Positions 52,251-60,815 of a DNA stretch of 64,000 nt are shown here, one piece after another. A program made the position numbers and the translations under genes. Position 1 is the first letter of the stretch; each line of letters begins with the position of its first letter. The notes under the pieces are model-generated. The model worked only from the letters and a program-made list of their open reading frames with translations. It did no database searches and had not been told where the DNA came from. The stretch comes from Paenibacillus massiliensis subsp. panacisoli DSM 21345 (GTDB lineage: Bacteria > Bacillota > Bacilli > Paenibacillales > Paenibacillaceae), in NCBI RefSeq assembly GCF_000426545.1, contig NZ_AUFO01000010.1, positions 283,964-347,963 of the forward strand, read 5' to 3'.

Positions 52251-52323
52251 AATATCCAATCCAAGAGAACAATACTGTCCAATTTCAAGGAATCCCCTAG
52301 CGGCTATAATGAAAGCGTAACCA
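52251..52323 (+). promoter_or_regulatory. Promoter of the sugar ABC operon with two activator boxes and cre
   Basis: ATCCAATCC (CCAAT 52256-52260) and GTCCAATTT (CCAAT 52279-52283) are 23 bp apart; the second is 26 bp before TATAAT (52305-52310). ATGAAAGCGTAACCA (52309-52323) is a cre with one mismatch. Geometry is identical to that upstream of the kinase gene. Confidence 0.7.
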
Positions 52324-52368
52324 AAACACAATAGACATCACAATGAAAAGCTTAGGGAGGTCATCAAG

Positions 52369-53661
52369 ATGAGAAAACTTTGGACCGGAATGCTGTGTAC
52401 GATTCTGACAGCAGGCTTACTCGCAGGGTGCGGCTCGACGGGAACGGACAGTACGGATACATCCAGTCAGGGCGGGGATGGTGTGAAGAACGTAACTCTC
52501 AAAATGTTCGTTGCCCAGCCACGTTTCAAGGAGCAGTACGATAGCTATATTGCCAAATTCGTTGCCAAGCAGAAGGCTGAGAACAATTTAAATGTAGATG
52601 TTCAGTTGGAGATGCCTACAGCCGATAATGCAGCACAGATCCTGAAGACCCGACTGGCTTCTAATGATGGGCCTGATATTTTCGCACTGCATGCCGTGAA
52701 TGAGTCTCCTTCCTTCTATAAAGCAGGCTATCTGGAGGATCTGTCAGATCAGCCATTCGCCTCCAAGCTACTCGACAATGTCAAGCCGTCAGTAACCAGT
52801 GTAGATGGGAAGATCATCGCTCTTCCTTTGGAAACGCTGTCATGGGGATATCTCTATAATAAGAAAATTTTCGAGGAACAAGGCTTAACTCCACCGCAGA
52901 CTCTCTCCGAAATGAAAGAGGTGATTGCGAAGCTGAAGGCTAGCAACATCACTCCATTTGAGCTGTCGTACAAGGAGGCTTGGGTTCCTCAGCTCATACT
53001 ACCGTTGGCTGTAGGTGGGATGGTGAAGACAGAGAATCCTGATTTTGTAGATCGGATGGGCAAGGATGAGGGCTCATTTGCCGAAATGAAGACCGCAATC
53101 TTCGATGTGTTCGATCTGATTAATGCAAATGGAACAGCGAAGGCTACTGAAGCTAGCGCCGATGACGGTGCCGCCTCCTTCGCCGCAGGTAAAACGGCAA
53201 TGTGGCTGCAAGGTCCATGGTACGCCGAGACGATTCTCAAATCCAATCCCGATCTTCAGATTGGCGTAGCTCCACTGCCACTGAACGATAATCCGGACGC
53301 AACGCTGATTAACCTGAGTGCATCGACATCGCTGGCTGTCTCGTCTGCAAGCAAGAATAAAGAGCTCGCCAAGGAATTCCTGAATTTTATGCTGGATGAC
53401 AAAGAGTCGAATTCCTTTTTCGAATCCGTGAAGTTCAATCCAGTTGCTACGATTCACACGTATAAGAACTTCCCGTGGGTGGATGAAGCAACAGCCTATG
53501 TGAAGGAAGGCAAGTCTGTACAGGACCCTACGATTCCGCAAGCTGTAAAGGATGAGGCCGGAAAAGCACTGCAGTCTTATTATGCAGGACAGATTAATCA
53601 GGATGACGTCATTAGCGCATTGGACAAAGCTTGGAAATCCTTTAATAAGGTGAACCGTTAA
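52369..53661 (+). CDS. Sugar ABC transporter binding lipoprotein (SBP family 1)
   Basis: A 430-residue receptor with lipobox LAGC (Cys21) and a Gly/Ser/Thr linker. Family features are VQLEMPTADNAAQILKTRLASNDGPDIF, AGYLEDLSD, GKIIALPLETLSWGYLYNKKIFEEQGL, AAGKTAMWLQGPWYAE and the late KNKELAKEFLNFML. AGGGAGG lies upstream. It delivers an unknown sugar or oligosaccharide to the two permeases that follow. No ATPase is encoded, so a shared MsmX-like ATPase is probably used. Confidence 0.93.
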   Translation: MRKLWTGMLCTILTAGLLAGCGSTGTDSTDTSSQGGDGVKNVTLKMFVAQPRFKEQYDSYIAKFVAKQKAENNLNVDVQLEMPTADNAAQILKTRLASNDGPDIFALHAVNESPSFYKAGYLEDLSDQPFASKLLDNVKPSVTSVDGKIIALPLETLSWGYLYNKKIFEEQGLTPPQTLSEMKEVIAKLKASNITPFELSYKEAWVPQLILPLAVGGMVKTENPDFVDRMGKDEGSFAEMKTAIFDVFDLINANGTAKATEASADDGAASFAAGKTAMWLQGPWYAETILKSNPDLQIGVAPLPLNDNPDATLINLSASTSLAVSSASKNKELAKEFLNFMLDDKESNSFFESVKFNPVATIHTYKNFPWVDEATAYVKEGKSVQDPTIPQAVKDEAGKALQSYYAGQINQDDVISALDKAWKSFNKVNR

Positions 53662-53682
53662 TCGTGAGAAGGAGGGATTTGT

Positions 53683-54567
53683 GTGACTGGAGGTAGCTAT
53701 CGCCGTTTACTCTCCTTGCTCGCTTTCGTGGCGCCCGCATTTGTAATCTATGCCTTATTCCTGCTCATTCCTACGCTGGGAGGCATGTACTACAGCTTTA
53801 CGGATTGGAACGGACTGAATCAGAATTATTCCTTTATCGGTCTGGAGAACTTCACGGAGGCACTGCGCGAGGACCCGGATTTCGTGAATTCACTATGGTT
53901 CACTTTGAAATATGTACTGTTCATGGTCGTGCTTCAGAATGCTTTTGCACTGCTGCTGGCGACATTAATCGAGACGAGAACCCGCTCGAAAGGATTTTTT
54001 CGCACCATCTTCTTCATGCCCAATATGATCAGTGTCATTATCAGTGCCTTCATGTGGACCTTTATCTTCTCGCAAGTGCTGCCACAGCTGGCGGAGAAGA
54101 CAGGACTGGCACTACTCGATCAGCTATGGATTGGTGACCCGAGCGTATCCTTCTACTCGATTCTCATCGTTTCACTCTGGAATGGTGTAGGCTATATGAT
54201 GATTATCTATCTGGCAGCATTGCAGGGTGTACCGCAAAGTATCAAGGAAGCAGCACTGATTGACGGTGCGACACCGCTGCAGAGCTTCCGTCATGTTACG
54301 ATGCCGCTGATCTCTCATGCTGTTACGATCTGCTTCTTCCTGACACTCAATGGTGCCTTTAAGGTATTCGAGGTCGTGTATGGGTTGACAGGTGGTGGAC
54401 CAGGACGCAGCACGCAGGTCATTACGATGAACATTTATGAGGAGGCCTTCTCTAACAACTTCAGATATGGTTATGCAAGTGCCAAGTCTGTCATCTTGTT
54501 CGTGATTGTATTAATAATTACCTTCATCCAGATTGGTGCCATGAAGAAGCGGGAGGTGGAGGCATGA
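53683..54567 (+). CDS. Sugar ABC permease, MalF/UgpA type
   Basis: A 294-residue membrane protein with six hydrophobic segments. GTG start after AAGGAGGG. LIPTLGGMYYSFTDWNGLNQ near the N-terminus and the EAA loop SIKEAALIDGATPLQSFRHVTMPLI are typical. It ends overlapping the next gene by four bases (ATGA). Pairs with the following permease in the importer. Confidence 0.93.
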   Translation: MTGGSYRRLLSLLAFVAPAFVIYALFLLIPTLGGMYYSFTDWNGLNQNYSFIGLENFTEALREDPDFVNSLWFTLKYVLFMVVLQNAFALLLATLIETRTRSKGFFRTIFFMPNMISVIISAFMWTFIFSQVLPQLAEKTGLALLDQLWIGDPSVSFYSILIVSLWNGVGYMMIIYLAALQGVPQSIKEAALIDGATPLQSFRHVTMPLISHAVTICFFLTLNGAFKVFEVVYGLTGGGPGRSTQVITMNIYEEAFSNNFRYGYASAKSVILFVIVLIITFIQIGAMKKREVEA

Positions 54568-55391
54568 AGGCTCGCAGACTGTCTTCCATACTGATCAGCG
54601 TATTCCTGAGTGTGGGGGCTGTGATCTCTTTCTTCCCGGTCTATATGGCAATTATTAACTCGTTCAAGACCCAGGGAGAGATGTTCGCTTCCTTTACTTC
54701 TCTACCTACAACACTGAATTTTGATAATTACATTCAAGCCTTCGAACGAATCCAACTGGTGCAGAGCACGATTAATTCGACGGTGGTATCGGTACTAGGC
54801 ATTGGGGGAATTATCCTGTGCTCCTCCTTGGCGGGCTATAAGCTGTCACGAACACCGGGAAAAATAAGCGCCTTTATCTTCTCGCTGTTCGTCGCATCCA
54901 TGCTCGTACCGTTTCACTCCATGATGATCCCGTTGACTCGTATGGCCAAGACGTTGAATGTTAGCGGTAGCACCTACGGACTGGCACTGATCTATATCGG
55001 ACTGGGCGTGAATATGGCGATCTTCCTGTATCATGGCTTCGTCAAGTCGATTCCTCGTGAGCTGGAGGAGGCGGCTGTGATTGATGGCTGTAATCAGCTG
55101 CAGACCTTCTTCCGCGTCATTTTCCCGCTACTGCTGCCTATCTCGGTGACGATCGCCATACTGGACTTTCTGTGGATATGGAATGACTTTCTGCTACCTT
55201 TGCTTATGCTGACCGATTCCAATGACTACACCTTGATTCTATCTACCAATGCGTTATTTGGAGAGTACACTAAGGAATGGTCGCTTATTCTGGCGGCGCT
55301 TGTCTTGACGGCGATTCCCGTAATTGTTATCTATTCCTTCTTCCAGAAATTCATTATGCATGGCATTGCTGAGGGAGCGATAAAGGGTTAA
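54564..55391 (+). CDS. Sugar ABC permease, MalG/UgpE type
   Basis: A 275-residue permease with six hydrophobic segments. Typical stretches are INSFKTQGEMFAS, SSLAGYKLSRTPGK, the EAA loop IPRELEEAAVIDGCNQLQTF, and the C-terminal FQKFIMHGIAEGAIKG. Last gene of the operon; hydrolases that might reveal the substrate are not adjacent. Confidence 0.94.
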   Translation: MKARRLSSILISVFLSVGAVISFFPVYMAIINSFKTQGEMFASFTSLPTTLNFDNYIQAFERIQLVQSTINSTVVSVLGIGGIILCSSLAGYKLSRTPGKISAFIFSLFVASMLVPFHSMMIPLTRMAKTLNVSGSTYGLALIYIGLGVNMAIFLYHGFVKSIPRELEEAAVIDGCNQLQTFFRVIFPLLLPISVTIAILDFLWIWNDFLLPLLMLTDSNDYTLILSTNALFGEYTKEWSLILAALVLTAIPVIVIYSFFQKFIMHGIAEGAIKG

Positions 55392-55427
55392 TTCGAGTGG
55401 AATTTACGCAAAAGGCTTGTCCACACT

Positions 55428-55465
55428 ACAAAGACCAGTCATGGACTTCCGTGACTGGTCTTGTT
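55428..55465 (+). terminator. Terminator of the sugar ABC operon
   Basis: ACAAAGACCAGTCA and TGACTGGTCTTGT are long complementary arms with an inner GGA/TCC; a weak T-rich tail follows. Confidence 0.75.
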
Positions 55466-55586
55466 GTAATTATGTACACTTAAATTTCTCTGCTCACTGT
55501 GAACGTAGAAGTGTCTAGTCGCCATACATCCAACATCCTGAAGCGCTCAGCGACTTAGCGTACTAGCGAGTTGAGCAGGATGCTGA

Positions 55587-56246
55587 TTATATCAGGTCTT
55601 CTGCTCGGCCTTGACCCCATGTGTCATGGAAAATCAGTCCTTGCAGATCCCTTCTACTGGCCCAGTTGGACAACTCTAGAATCGGCTTGGAGGGATAGTG
55701 GTCTGTATATCCGATAGACAACAGGGCAACAGGCTCAATGTGAGGTGGAATGCTCAGGATGTCTCTAACGTCGTTCTTCTTGTAGAAGCTTACCCAGCCA
55801 AGAGCCAAGCCTTCGACACAGGCTGCCAGCCACATGTTCTGGATCGCGCAAGCGGTGGACAGCAGATCCATCTCGGGTATGGAATTCCGGCCCAGCACAT
55901 GAGACCCGCCTCGTGTAGGATCGGAGGTCACGCAGATGGTCAGTGGTGCCTGCATAAGACCTTCCACTTTCAGATTCAGAAATTCTTCCTTCCGATTCTC
56001 TTCATAATGAATGGCCAATGCTCTGCGTTCCTTGTCTGCTGCCCAGGCGAGACGAGCTTTGACAGCTTCGTTAGTGATGACTATGAAATTCCAGGGCTGC
56101 ATAAATCCAACCGATGGGCCGTGATGAGCAGCATTTAATATGCGGCTAATTGCCTCTGAGGGAACAGGCTTATCCACGAACGTTCGTATATCCCTTCGGG
56201 TATAGATGACCTTGTATAATGCTTCCTTTTCTTGTTCACTGAACAT
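55587..56246 (-). CDS. bluB: 5,6-dimethylbenzimidazole synthase
   Basis: A 219-residue flavin-destroying nitroreductase-fold enzyme that makes the lower ligand of vitamin B12 from FMNH2. RRDIRTFVDKPVP, AAHHGPSVGFMQPWNFIVI, KVEGLMQAPLTICVTSD, VLGRNSIPEMDLLS and CAIQNMWLAACVEGLALGWVSF are BluB signatures. AGGAG precedes the start. No other cobalamin gene and no B12-riboswitch box was found nearby. A small basic protein gene lies upstream in the same direction and may share its transcript. Confidence 0.9.
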   Translation of the reverse strand: MFSEQEKEALYKVIYTRRDIRTFVDKPVPSEAISRILNAAHHGPSVGFMQPWNFIVITNEAVKARLAWAADKERRALAIHYEENRKEEFLNLKVEGLMQAPLTICVTSDPTRGGSHVLGRNSIPEMDLLSTACAIQNMWLAACVEGLALGWVSFYKKNDVRDILSIPPHIEPVALLSIGYTDHYPSKPILELSNWASRRDLQGLIFHDTWGQGRAEDLI

Positions 56247-56400
56247 ACTGAATCAGCTCCTGTGGCAAAAGTGATTGGAAATCGTCCATGAACCTGATTA
56301 TACTAATCCAATCCGCCCTGTATGGGAAGCCTCATCATGGACATGTCACTATTTAATTATGCTCTTACTTTAAGATAGAAAAGGCTGCGCTGTAACGGGT

Positions 56401-56580
56401 TCATTGCCTGAAGGTGTGCTCTATATTCTTCCGCCGCTTACGGCTGCGCAGCCAGCGCTGGAGTGGATTCTCCTGCTTGCGCTGCCTTAGCTCCTCCTTC
56501 AGGCCTGTAATCAGCAGCTCGGATCTCTCCTTGTCCTGCCTTCCGGTATTACGCAGCTGTCTAATAAATTGGTCATCCAT
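56401..56580 (-). CDS. Small basic protein of unknown function
   Basis: A 59-residue frame beginning MDDQFIRQLRN and ending RRKNIEHTFRQ, with GGAG 11 bases upstream. It is rich in Arg, Lys, Gln and Glu (LKEELRQRKQEN, WLRSRKRRKN) and predicted helical. A good reverse-strand promoter (56792-56820) lies about 200 bases upstream. It resembles in size and charge the Fur-regulated basic proteins of Bacillus, but I see no sequence motif to claim that. bluB follows 154 bases later. Confidence 0.55.
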   Translation of the reverse strand: MDDQFIRQLRNTGRQDKERSELLITGLKEELRQRKQENPLQRWLRSRKRRKNIEHTFRQ

Positions 56581-56791
56581 CTCATCATCATCTCCATATG
56601 ATTATCGATAAGAATATCGGCGTGCATGTCAGCGTGAGGACTCAATCAGACATAGAATTGCTATCCGACTTCAATTCGACTTACAACTTAATAACAATAA
56701 CATGCTCTGCATATCTCTTGGTAACATGAACGCGGTAGCCTCTGCAACGCTTACCGATCTCTATTCTGGAATCGGTGTAGTTTTTTAGTAT
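56581..56791 (-). other. Structured leader before the small basic protein gene
   Basis: About 200 nt of leader. ACCGAT/ATCGGT (56753-56776) forms a hairpin at its very start; on the forward strand the same hairpin is followed by six T residues and looks like a terminator, but no forward gene is upstream. CGATA/TATCG lies close to the ribosome site. No known riboswitch consensus was recognised. The rest of the gap to adaA (56821-56973) holds no gene. Confidence 0.4.
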
Positions 56792-56820
56792 ATTATATAG
56801 AACACACGTTCCTTTATCAA
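56792..56820 (-). promoter_or_regulatory. Promoter of the small basic protein gene
   Basis: Reverse strand TTGATA (56815-56820), 17-base spacer, TATAAT (56792-56797). Confidence 0.65.
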
Positions 56821-56973
56821 GTCAATCATGGAAGAGCTAGGAAGACGGATGGCAGCCACTTGAGCATGAGGTGTCTAGACCATAAGCGCAAGAATGAGGA
56901 CACACGCGGCGCTCATCCCTGCTAGAATAGACACATCAGATGGATCAATCATCACACAAAGAGGAGGGGGACC

Positions 56974-57555
56974 ATGGGAGAGGCTGTACTGTCATTTGAG
57001 GAGATGTGGGAGCGAATTATGGCTTGTGACCGTCATTATGATGGCATCTTTTATACGGCAGTGAAGACTACCAGAATATACTGCCGTCCCTCCTGTCGCT
57101 CCCGAAAGCCCAAGAAAATGAATGTGGAATTCTACACGAATATGCAGCAGGCAGAGCAAGCAGGCTATCGTGCATGCAAGCGATGTCAGCCTGATCAGGC
57201 GGATTCACCAAGCGTCACTCTTGTCCGCCAAGCCTCTGCATTTCTGATACAGAACTACAAGCGGAGGCTCCTGCTGGAGGATGTAGCCGCACATGTTGGG
57301 GTGAGCCCTTTTTATCTGGACAGAGTGTTCAAGCTGGAGACGGACGAGACACCAAGGACATATCTGGAGCAGATACGAATAGATAAGGCGGCTTATCTGC
57401 TAAGGCATACGCAGCGCTCCAATCTGGAGATTGGCTACGATTGCGGCTTTCAGAGCACATCGCATTTTTACAAGGCATTTCGTCGTCTGAAGCATTGCTC
57501 ACCAGGCGAATACAGGAGGAATTCTAATGAGTGCAACCCAACCCTCATGGATTGA
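56974..57555 (+). CDS. adaA: Methylphosphotriester-DNA methyltransferase/transcriptional activator
   Basis: A 193-residue protein with an N-terminal Ada zinc domain and an AraC-type DNA-binding domain. The four zinc Cys are Cys37 and Cys41 (YCRPSCRSRKP) and Cys68 and Cys71 (ACKRC); Cys37 should accept the methyl group from phosphotriesters, turning the protein into an activator of its operon. Helix-turn-helix motifs: LLLEDVAAHVGVSPFYLDRVF and NLEIGYDCGFQSTSHFYKAFR. GAGGAGGGGG precedes the ATG. alkA starts inside its end (29-base overlap). Confidence 0.94.
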   Translation: MGEAVLSFEEMWERIMACDRHYDGIFYTAVKTTRIYCRPSCRSRKPKKMNVEFYTNMQQAEQAGYRACKRCQPDQADSPSVTLVRQASAFLIQNYKRRLLLEDVAAHVGVSPFYLDRVFKLETDETPRTYLEQIRIDKAAYLLRHTQRSNLEIGYDCGFQSTSHFYKAFRRLKHCSPGEYRRNSNECNPTLMD

Positions 57556-58483
57556 TAGACAGGAATATATCGAGATTATACCGCCGCTGGATTTCAGCTA
57601 TAGCGAATGCCTTGTATTCTTAAGTCGATCGGACGAAGAGATTATGCATACGATACAGGGGGAATGCATCTATAAGGCACTACCCTTGTCAGAGCGGTCA
57701 GGACTTGGTAAAGCAGACAGTATACTGCTATTGAAGATTACTTACTCGAACGACCGCACACTTCATATAACGTTCCCAGAGCAGGAGCCGAGCGCTGTTG
57801 AGCGGGCACTAGCCGCGCAGTATGTCATGGATTGGTTCGATCTGGACAAGGATCTGGCTGCGTATTATCAATTGTGTACCAACGATCCGCTGCTGGCCCC
57901 ATTGGTCGCGCGTTATCGCGGCTTGAGAGTTATTGGCATTCCGGAGCTGTTCGAGGCCTTGGTGTGGGCAGTGGCTGGTCAACAGATTCACCTTGGACTT
58001 GCTTATAGAATGAAGCGGAATCTGGTACAACAGTATGGAAGAGCTATCCACTTCAATGATCAGCAGTGCTGGTTATTCCCGGAACCAGCGGAGATTGCCG
58101 CTCTGGAGCCGGGGGATCTACGTCCGTTGAAGTTCACGACCCGCAAGGCCGAATATATTATCGGAATTGCCCGGGAGCTCGCAGAAGGCTCATTGTCCAA
58201 AACGGAGCTGCTACAGCTTCGCCCACAGCAGGCACGTGACAGGTTGCTGGCGATCCGGGGAGTAGGTGCATGGACAGCAGATTATGTGCGAATGAAATGT
58301 CTGCGAGATCCTTCCGCCTTCCCCATAGCGGATGCAGGACTGCATCAGGCAATGAAAGCCCAGTTGAACTTGCCGCATAAGCCTGAAATGGTCGAGCTTG
58401 AGGCATGGGGCGCCCGCTGGACAGGCTGGCAGGCCTACGCTACATTTTACCTTTGGAGGTCACTATATGATGAACGTGGATAA
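57527..58483 (+). CDS. alkA: DNA-3-methyladenine glycosylase II
   Basis: A 318-residue base-excision glycosylase of the helix-hairpin-helix superfamily. An N-terminal AlkA_N-like part (about 1-120) precedes LFEALVWAVAGQQIHLGLAYRM and the hairpin LAIRGVGAWTADYVRMKCL. The catalytic Asp is in FPIADAGLHQ. The start lies after AGGAGG within adaA, and its stop overlaps ogt, so the three proteins are translationally linked. It removes alkylated purines. Confidence 0.94.
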   Translation: MSATQPSWIDRQEYIEIIPPLDFSYSECLVFLSRSDEEIMHTIQGECIYKALPLSERSGLGKADSILLLKITYSNDRTLHITFPEQEPSAVERALAAQYVMDWFDLDKDLAAYYQLCTNDPLLAPLVARYRGLRVIGIPELFEALVWAVAGQQIHLGLAYRMKRNLVQQYGRAIHFNDQQCWLFPEPAEIAALEPGDLRPLKFTTRKAEYIIGIARELAEGSLSKTELLQLRPQQARDRLLAIRGVGAWTADYVRMKCLRDPSAFPIADAGLHQAMKAQLNLPHKPEMVELEAWGARWTGWQAYATFYLWRSLYDERG

Positions 58484-58976
58484 GCTATATTACGAATCAC
58501 CGCTCGGTGTTATTGAGATTCAAGGTACAGAGGAGGCGGTGCTCTCCATTATGTTCGTTGATGAACCTGCGTCGATGGATATGATGAGCGGGATGGAGGG
58601 AGCGCCAGGGGCACTGCAATTATGCGCGATCCAGCTTAATGAATATTTTAAGGGGCAGCGGCAAGTCTTTACTGTTCCCTATAGGGTGCAAGGGACAGAA
58701 TTTCAGCAAAAGGTGTGGACAGCACTGGGTACGGTTGGCTACGCCGAGACATGCTCCTATCAGGACATTGCCGGTCAGATCGGCAACACCAAGGCGAACC
58801 GTGCTGTTGGCCACGCGAATGGCAAGAATCGGCTGAGCATTATCATTCCCTGTCATCGGGTTATCGGCTCGAACCGTAAGCTGACAGGCTATGCTGGAGG
58901 ATTGTGGCGCAAGGAATGGCTCCTGCAGCATGAGCAGTCCTTTGCCTATGCTGATAGTACGATTAGTGCCAAATAA
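58467..58976 (+). CDS. ogt: Methylated-DNA-protein-cysteine methyltransferase
   Basis: A 169-residue suicide enzyme that removes methyl groups from O6-methylguanine. The acceptor Cys is in IIIPCHRVIGSNRKLTGYAGG, followed by KEWLLQHE; the N-terminal half carries YYESPLGVIEI and the helix-turn-helix start FQQKVWTALGTVGYAETCSY. GGAGG is seven bases before the first of two ATGs. Equivalent to adaB of Bacillus. Third gene of the adaptive-response operon. Confidence 0.94.
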   Translation: MMNVDKLYYESPLGVIEIQGTEEAVLSIMFVDEPASMDMMSGMEGAPGALQLCAIQLNEYFKGQRQVFTVPYRVQGTEFQQKVWTALGTVGYAETCSYQDIAGQIGNTKANRAVGHANGKNRLSIIIPCHRVIGSNRKLTGYAGGLWRKEWLLQHEQSFAYADSTISAK

Positions 58977-59009
58977 GTGCTATTTTGCCAGAGCTGTCTC
59001 ATCCAATAA

Positions 59010-59039
59010 TTGACGAATGGACCAAATCCCCTATATGAT
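59010..59039 (+). promoter_or_regulatory. Promoter of the FAD-reductase gene
   Basis: TTGACG (59010-59015), 18-base spacer, TATGAT (59034-59039), followed within 12 bases by a Fur box. Confidence 0.65.
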
Positions 59040-59050
59040 GTTCATGACAA

Positions 59051-59065
59051 TGATAATAATTATCA
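59051..59065. promoter_or_regulatory. Perfect Fur box
   Basis: TGATAAT-A-ATTATCA is a perfect 7-1-7 inverted repeat, placed at the expected transcription start, so iron-replete Fur should block the gene. Confidence 0.9.
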
Positions 59066-59110
59066 ATATCAACTGGATTGAACATTTGCTCAGGGGAGGA
59101 CTCTTTCATC

Positions 59111-60151
59111 ATGACGGAGAATCTGGAGTTATACGATCTGACCATTATTGGCGGCGGCCCTGCGGGGATGTACGCGGCTTTTTATAGCGGAATGAGAGAT
59201 ATGAAGACCAAGTTGCTGGAGGCTCAGGAGGAATTGGGCGGACGGATGCTCATTTACAAGGGGAAAATGATATGGGATGTGGGTGGTGTTCCGCCGATCC
59301 TCTGCAATGATCTTATAGGACAAATGCGTCAGCAGGCGGAGACCTTCGAGCCGACGGTTGTGCTTGGGCAGCATGTCAAGCATCTGGAGCGCTGTGAAGA
59401 CGGGACCTATATTCTCGTCACAGAAGCAGGGGAACGGCATTGGACCAAGACGATTATTCTGGCAATCGGACGTGGAATTCTGAAGCTGGCCAAGCTGGAG
59501 CTGGACGGGGCTGAGCGGTATGAAGTGACGAATCTGCATTATACAGTGGAAGAGCTGGAAGGCTTTCGTGATAAAAAGGTGCTGATCTCTGGTGGCGGCA
59601 ACTCGGCTGTAGACTGGGCCAACGAATTGGAGCCCATTGCAGAGCAAGTTACAGTTGTCCATCGTCGCGACGAATTCGGCGGCCATGAGAAGCAGGTGGC
59701 TCGTATGAAGAATTCCTCGGTAGCCGTGCTTACTCCCTATGAGGTGACCCAGTTAAGCAGCTCAGATGGTCAGTCAATAGATCAGGTCCATATTAAGCAC
59801 AAAGAATCCGGCGATCAGACAAGCCTGCAGGTAGATGCTGTGATCGTCAATCATGGTCTAGCCTCCGACTTTAGTGGCATTCGAGATTGGGGGCTGAACA
59901 TGGATGATTGGTTCCTGTACGTGAACGCCAAGCTGCATACGAATCTGCCTGGGATTTTCGGTGCAGGTGACTTTGCTGTCTACGATAGCAAGGTTAACCT
60001 CATTGCGGGAGCTATCACTGATGCTGTACTGGCCGTCAACAGCGCCAAGCTGTTCATCGACCCGGAGGCCCCGAAGAAGGCTTATGTATCCTCGCATAAT
60101 GAGCGCTTCAAGGAGAAGAATAGATTGCTGGGTGTCATAGAGGAAGACTGA
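59111..60151 (+). CDS. Iron-regulated NAD(P)/FAD reductase (ferredoxin/flavodoxin reductase or IruO-like)
   Basis: A 346-residue flavoprotein of the thioredoxin-reductase-like ferredoxin-NADP reductase type. FAD motif [18 protein letters not shown], second nucleotide motif [14 protein letters not shown], and [12 protein letters not shown] near the end; there is no CxxC redox pair, so it is not thioredoxin reductase. ATG at 59111 follows GGGGAGG. The perfect Fur box upstream points to iron metabolism; in Staphylococcus aureus the relative IruO supplies electrons for haem degradation and siderophore iron release. Which electron acceptor is used here is unknown. Confidence 0.87.
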   Translation: MTENLELYDLTIIGGGPAGMYAAFYSGMRDMKTKLLEAQEELGGRMLIYKGKMIWDVGGVPPILCNDLIGQMRQQAETFEPTVVLGQHVKHLERCEDGTYILVTEAGERHWTKTIILAIGRGILKLAKLELDGAERYEVTNLHYTVEELEGFRDKKVLISGGGNSAVDWANELEPIAEQVTVVHRRDEFGGHEKQVARMKNSSVAVLTPYEVTQLSSSDGQSIDQVHIKHKESGDQTSLQVDAVIVNHGLASDFSGIRDWGLNMDDWFLYVNAKLHTNLPGIFGAGDFAVYDSKVNLIAGAITDAVLAVNSAKLFIDPEAPKKAYVSSHNERFKEKNRLLGVIEED

Positions 60152-60166
60152 ATAACATAAGACAAG

Positions 60167-60212
60167 ACATGCCCGCAAGTCTGGAATAAAGTCCAGCTGC
60201 GGGCATGTGTGT
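60167..60212 (+). terminator. Terminator of the FAD-reductase gene
   Basis: ACATGCCCGC and GCGGGCATGT with inner CTGGA/TCCAG; the tail is GTGTGTT rather than a T-run. Confidence 0.7.
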
Positions 60213-60335
60213 GTTGGTCAGGAAATGAGCGTAATGTGAATGGTCTATGTGTAAGATTTAGATGCAGGACCCATGTGAGAGGGAGAGGTGCATAGCTAAC
60301 TTGCAAGCTACTGTGTGAGCACGAGTGCAATCCGA

Positions 60336-60815
60336 TTATTTCTTGCTTTTCTGCCTGCTGCGTGAGATCAGTGAGCGCAGTAGCTTGATGCTGCTGGCGA
60401 ATTCCTCATCATTCAGCATGTAATACGTGCTGACCTCCCACTTGCTCCCATCCTTCAAATGAAAAATATAAGCGGGAAACCTCGGTAGCATCCATTTTTG
60501 GAAGGACGCTCCTCTGTAATCGAGTCTGGCCACAGCATTCCAAGGGACGGAGCGTACACCGTCTGTGATCTGATGCTGATCGTATATGAGCAGACGGGTA
60601 TCCTTCCGTAGCCATTTGCTGGCTGATGCGACAAGATAGCCGCCAAAGAACGGAATGCCTAGCATCGCTGAGCTAATGCAGAAGAAAATCTGGATCTTGG
60701 ATATTTCACGATCCCAAAATACAATCAGCACAAGTAATATACAGACAACCACGAATAGCAGGCTGCCCATCATTTTCCAAAATGCTAGCGATTTGCGATA
60801 GCTGATATTATCCAT
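60336..60815 (-). CDS. Membrane protein with PH-like domain, third gene of T7SS cassette
   Basis: A 159-residue protein with two membrane segments (about 15-34 and 41-64) and a soluble C-terminal part (LLIYDQHQITDGVRSVPWNAVARLDY) that reads like a bacterial PH-like/STM3941-type beta domain. Its ATG overlaps the preceding stop by eight bases. Position directly after a putative secreted toxin and its partner makes it a candidate immunity protein (inference). It ends in a Lys/Arg-rich tail. Confidence 0.6.
   Translation of the reverse strand: MDNISYRKSLAFWKMMGSLLFVVVCILLVLIVFWDREISKIQIFFCISSAMLGIPFFGGYLVASASKWLRKDTRLLIYDQHQITDGVRSVPWNAVARLDYRGASFQKWMLPRFPAYIFHLKDGSKWEVSTYYMLNDEEFASSIKLLRSLISRSRQKSKK

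Noticed and set aside
56247..56400. Cobalamin riboswitch before bluB
   Set aside because: I looked for the conserved B12-box and found no match in the 150 bases upstream.
56414..56611. 65-codon forward frame
   Set aside because: It is antisense to the better-supported small basic protein and is a Ser/Arg/Cys-rich shadow without a ribosome site.
56720..56790. T-box-like leader with terminator on the forward strand
   Set aside because: A GCGG-containing segment and a T-tailed hairpin are present, but no specifier stem or T-box core, and no forward gene follows closely; the hairpin fits the reverse-strand leader better.
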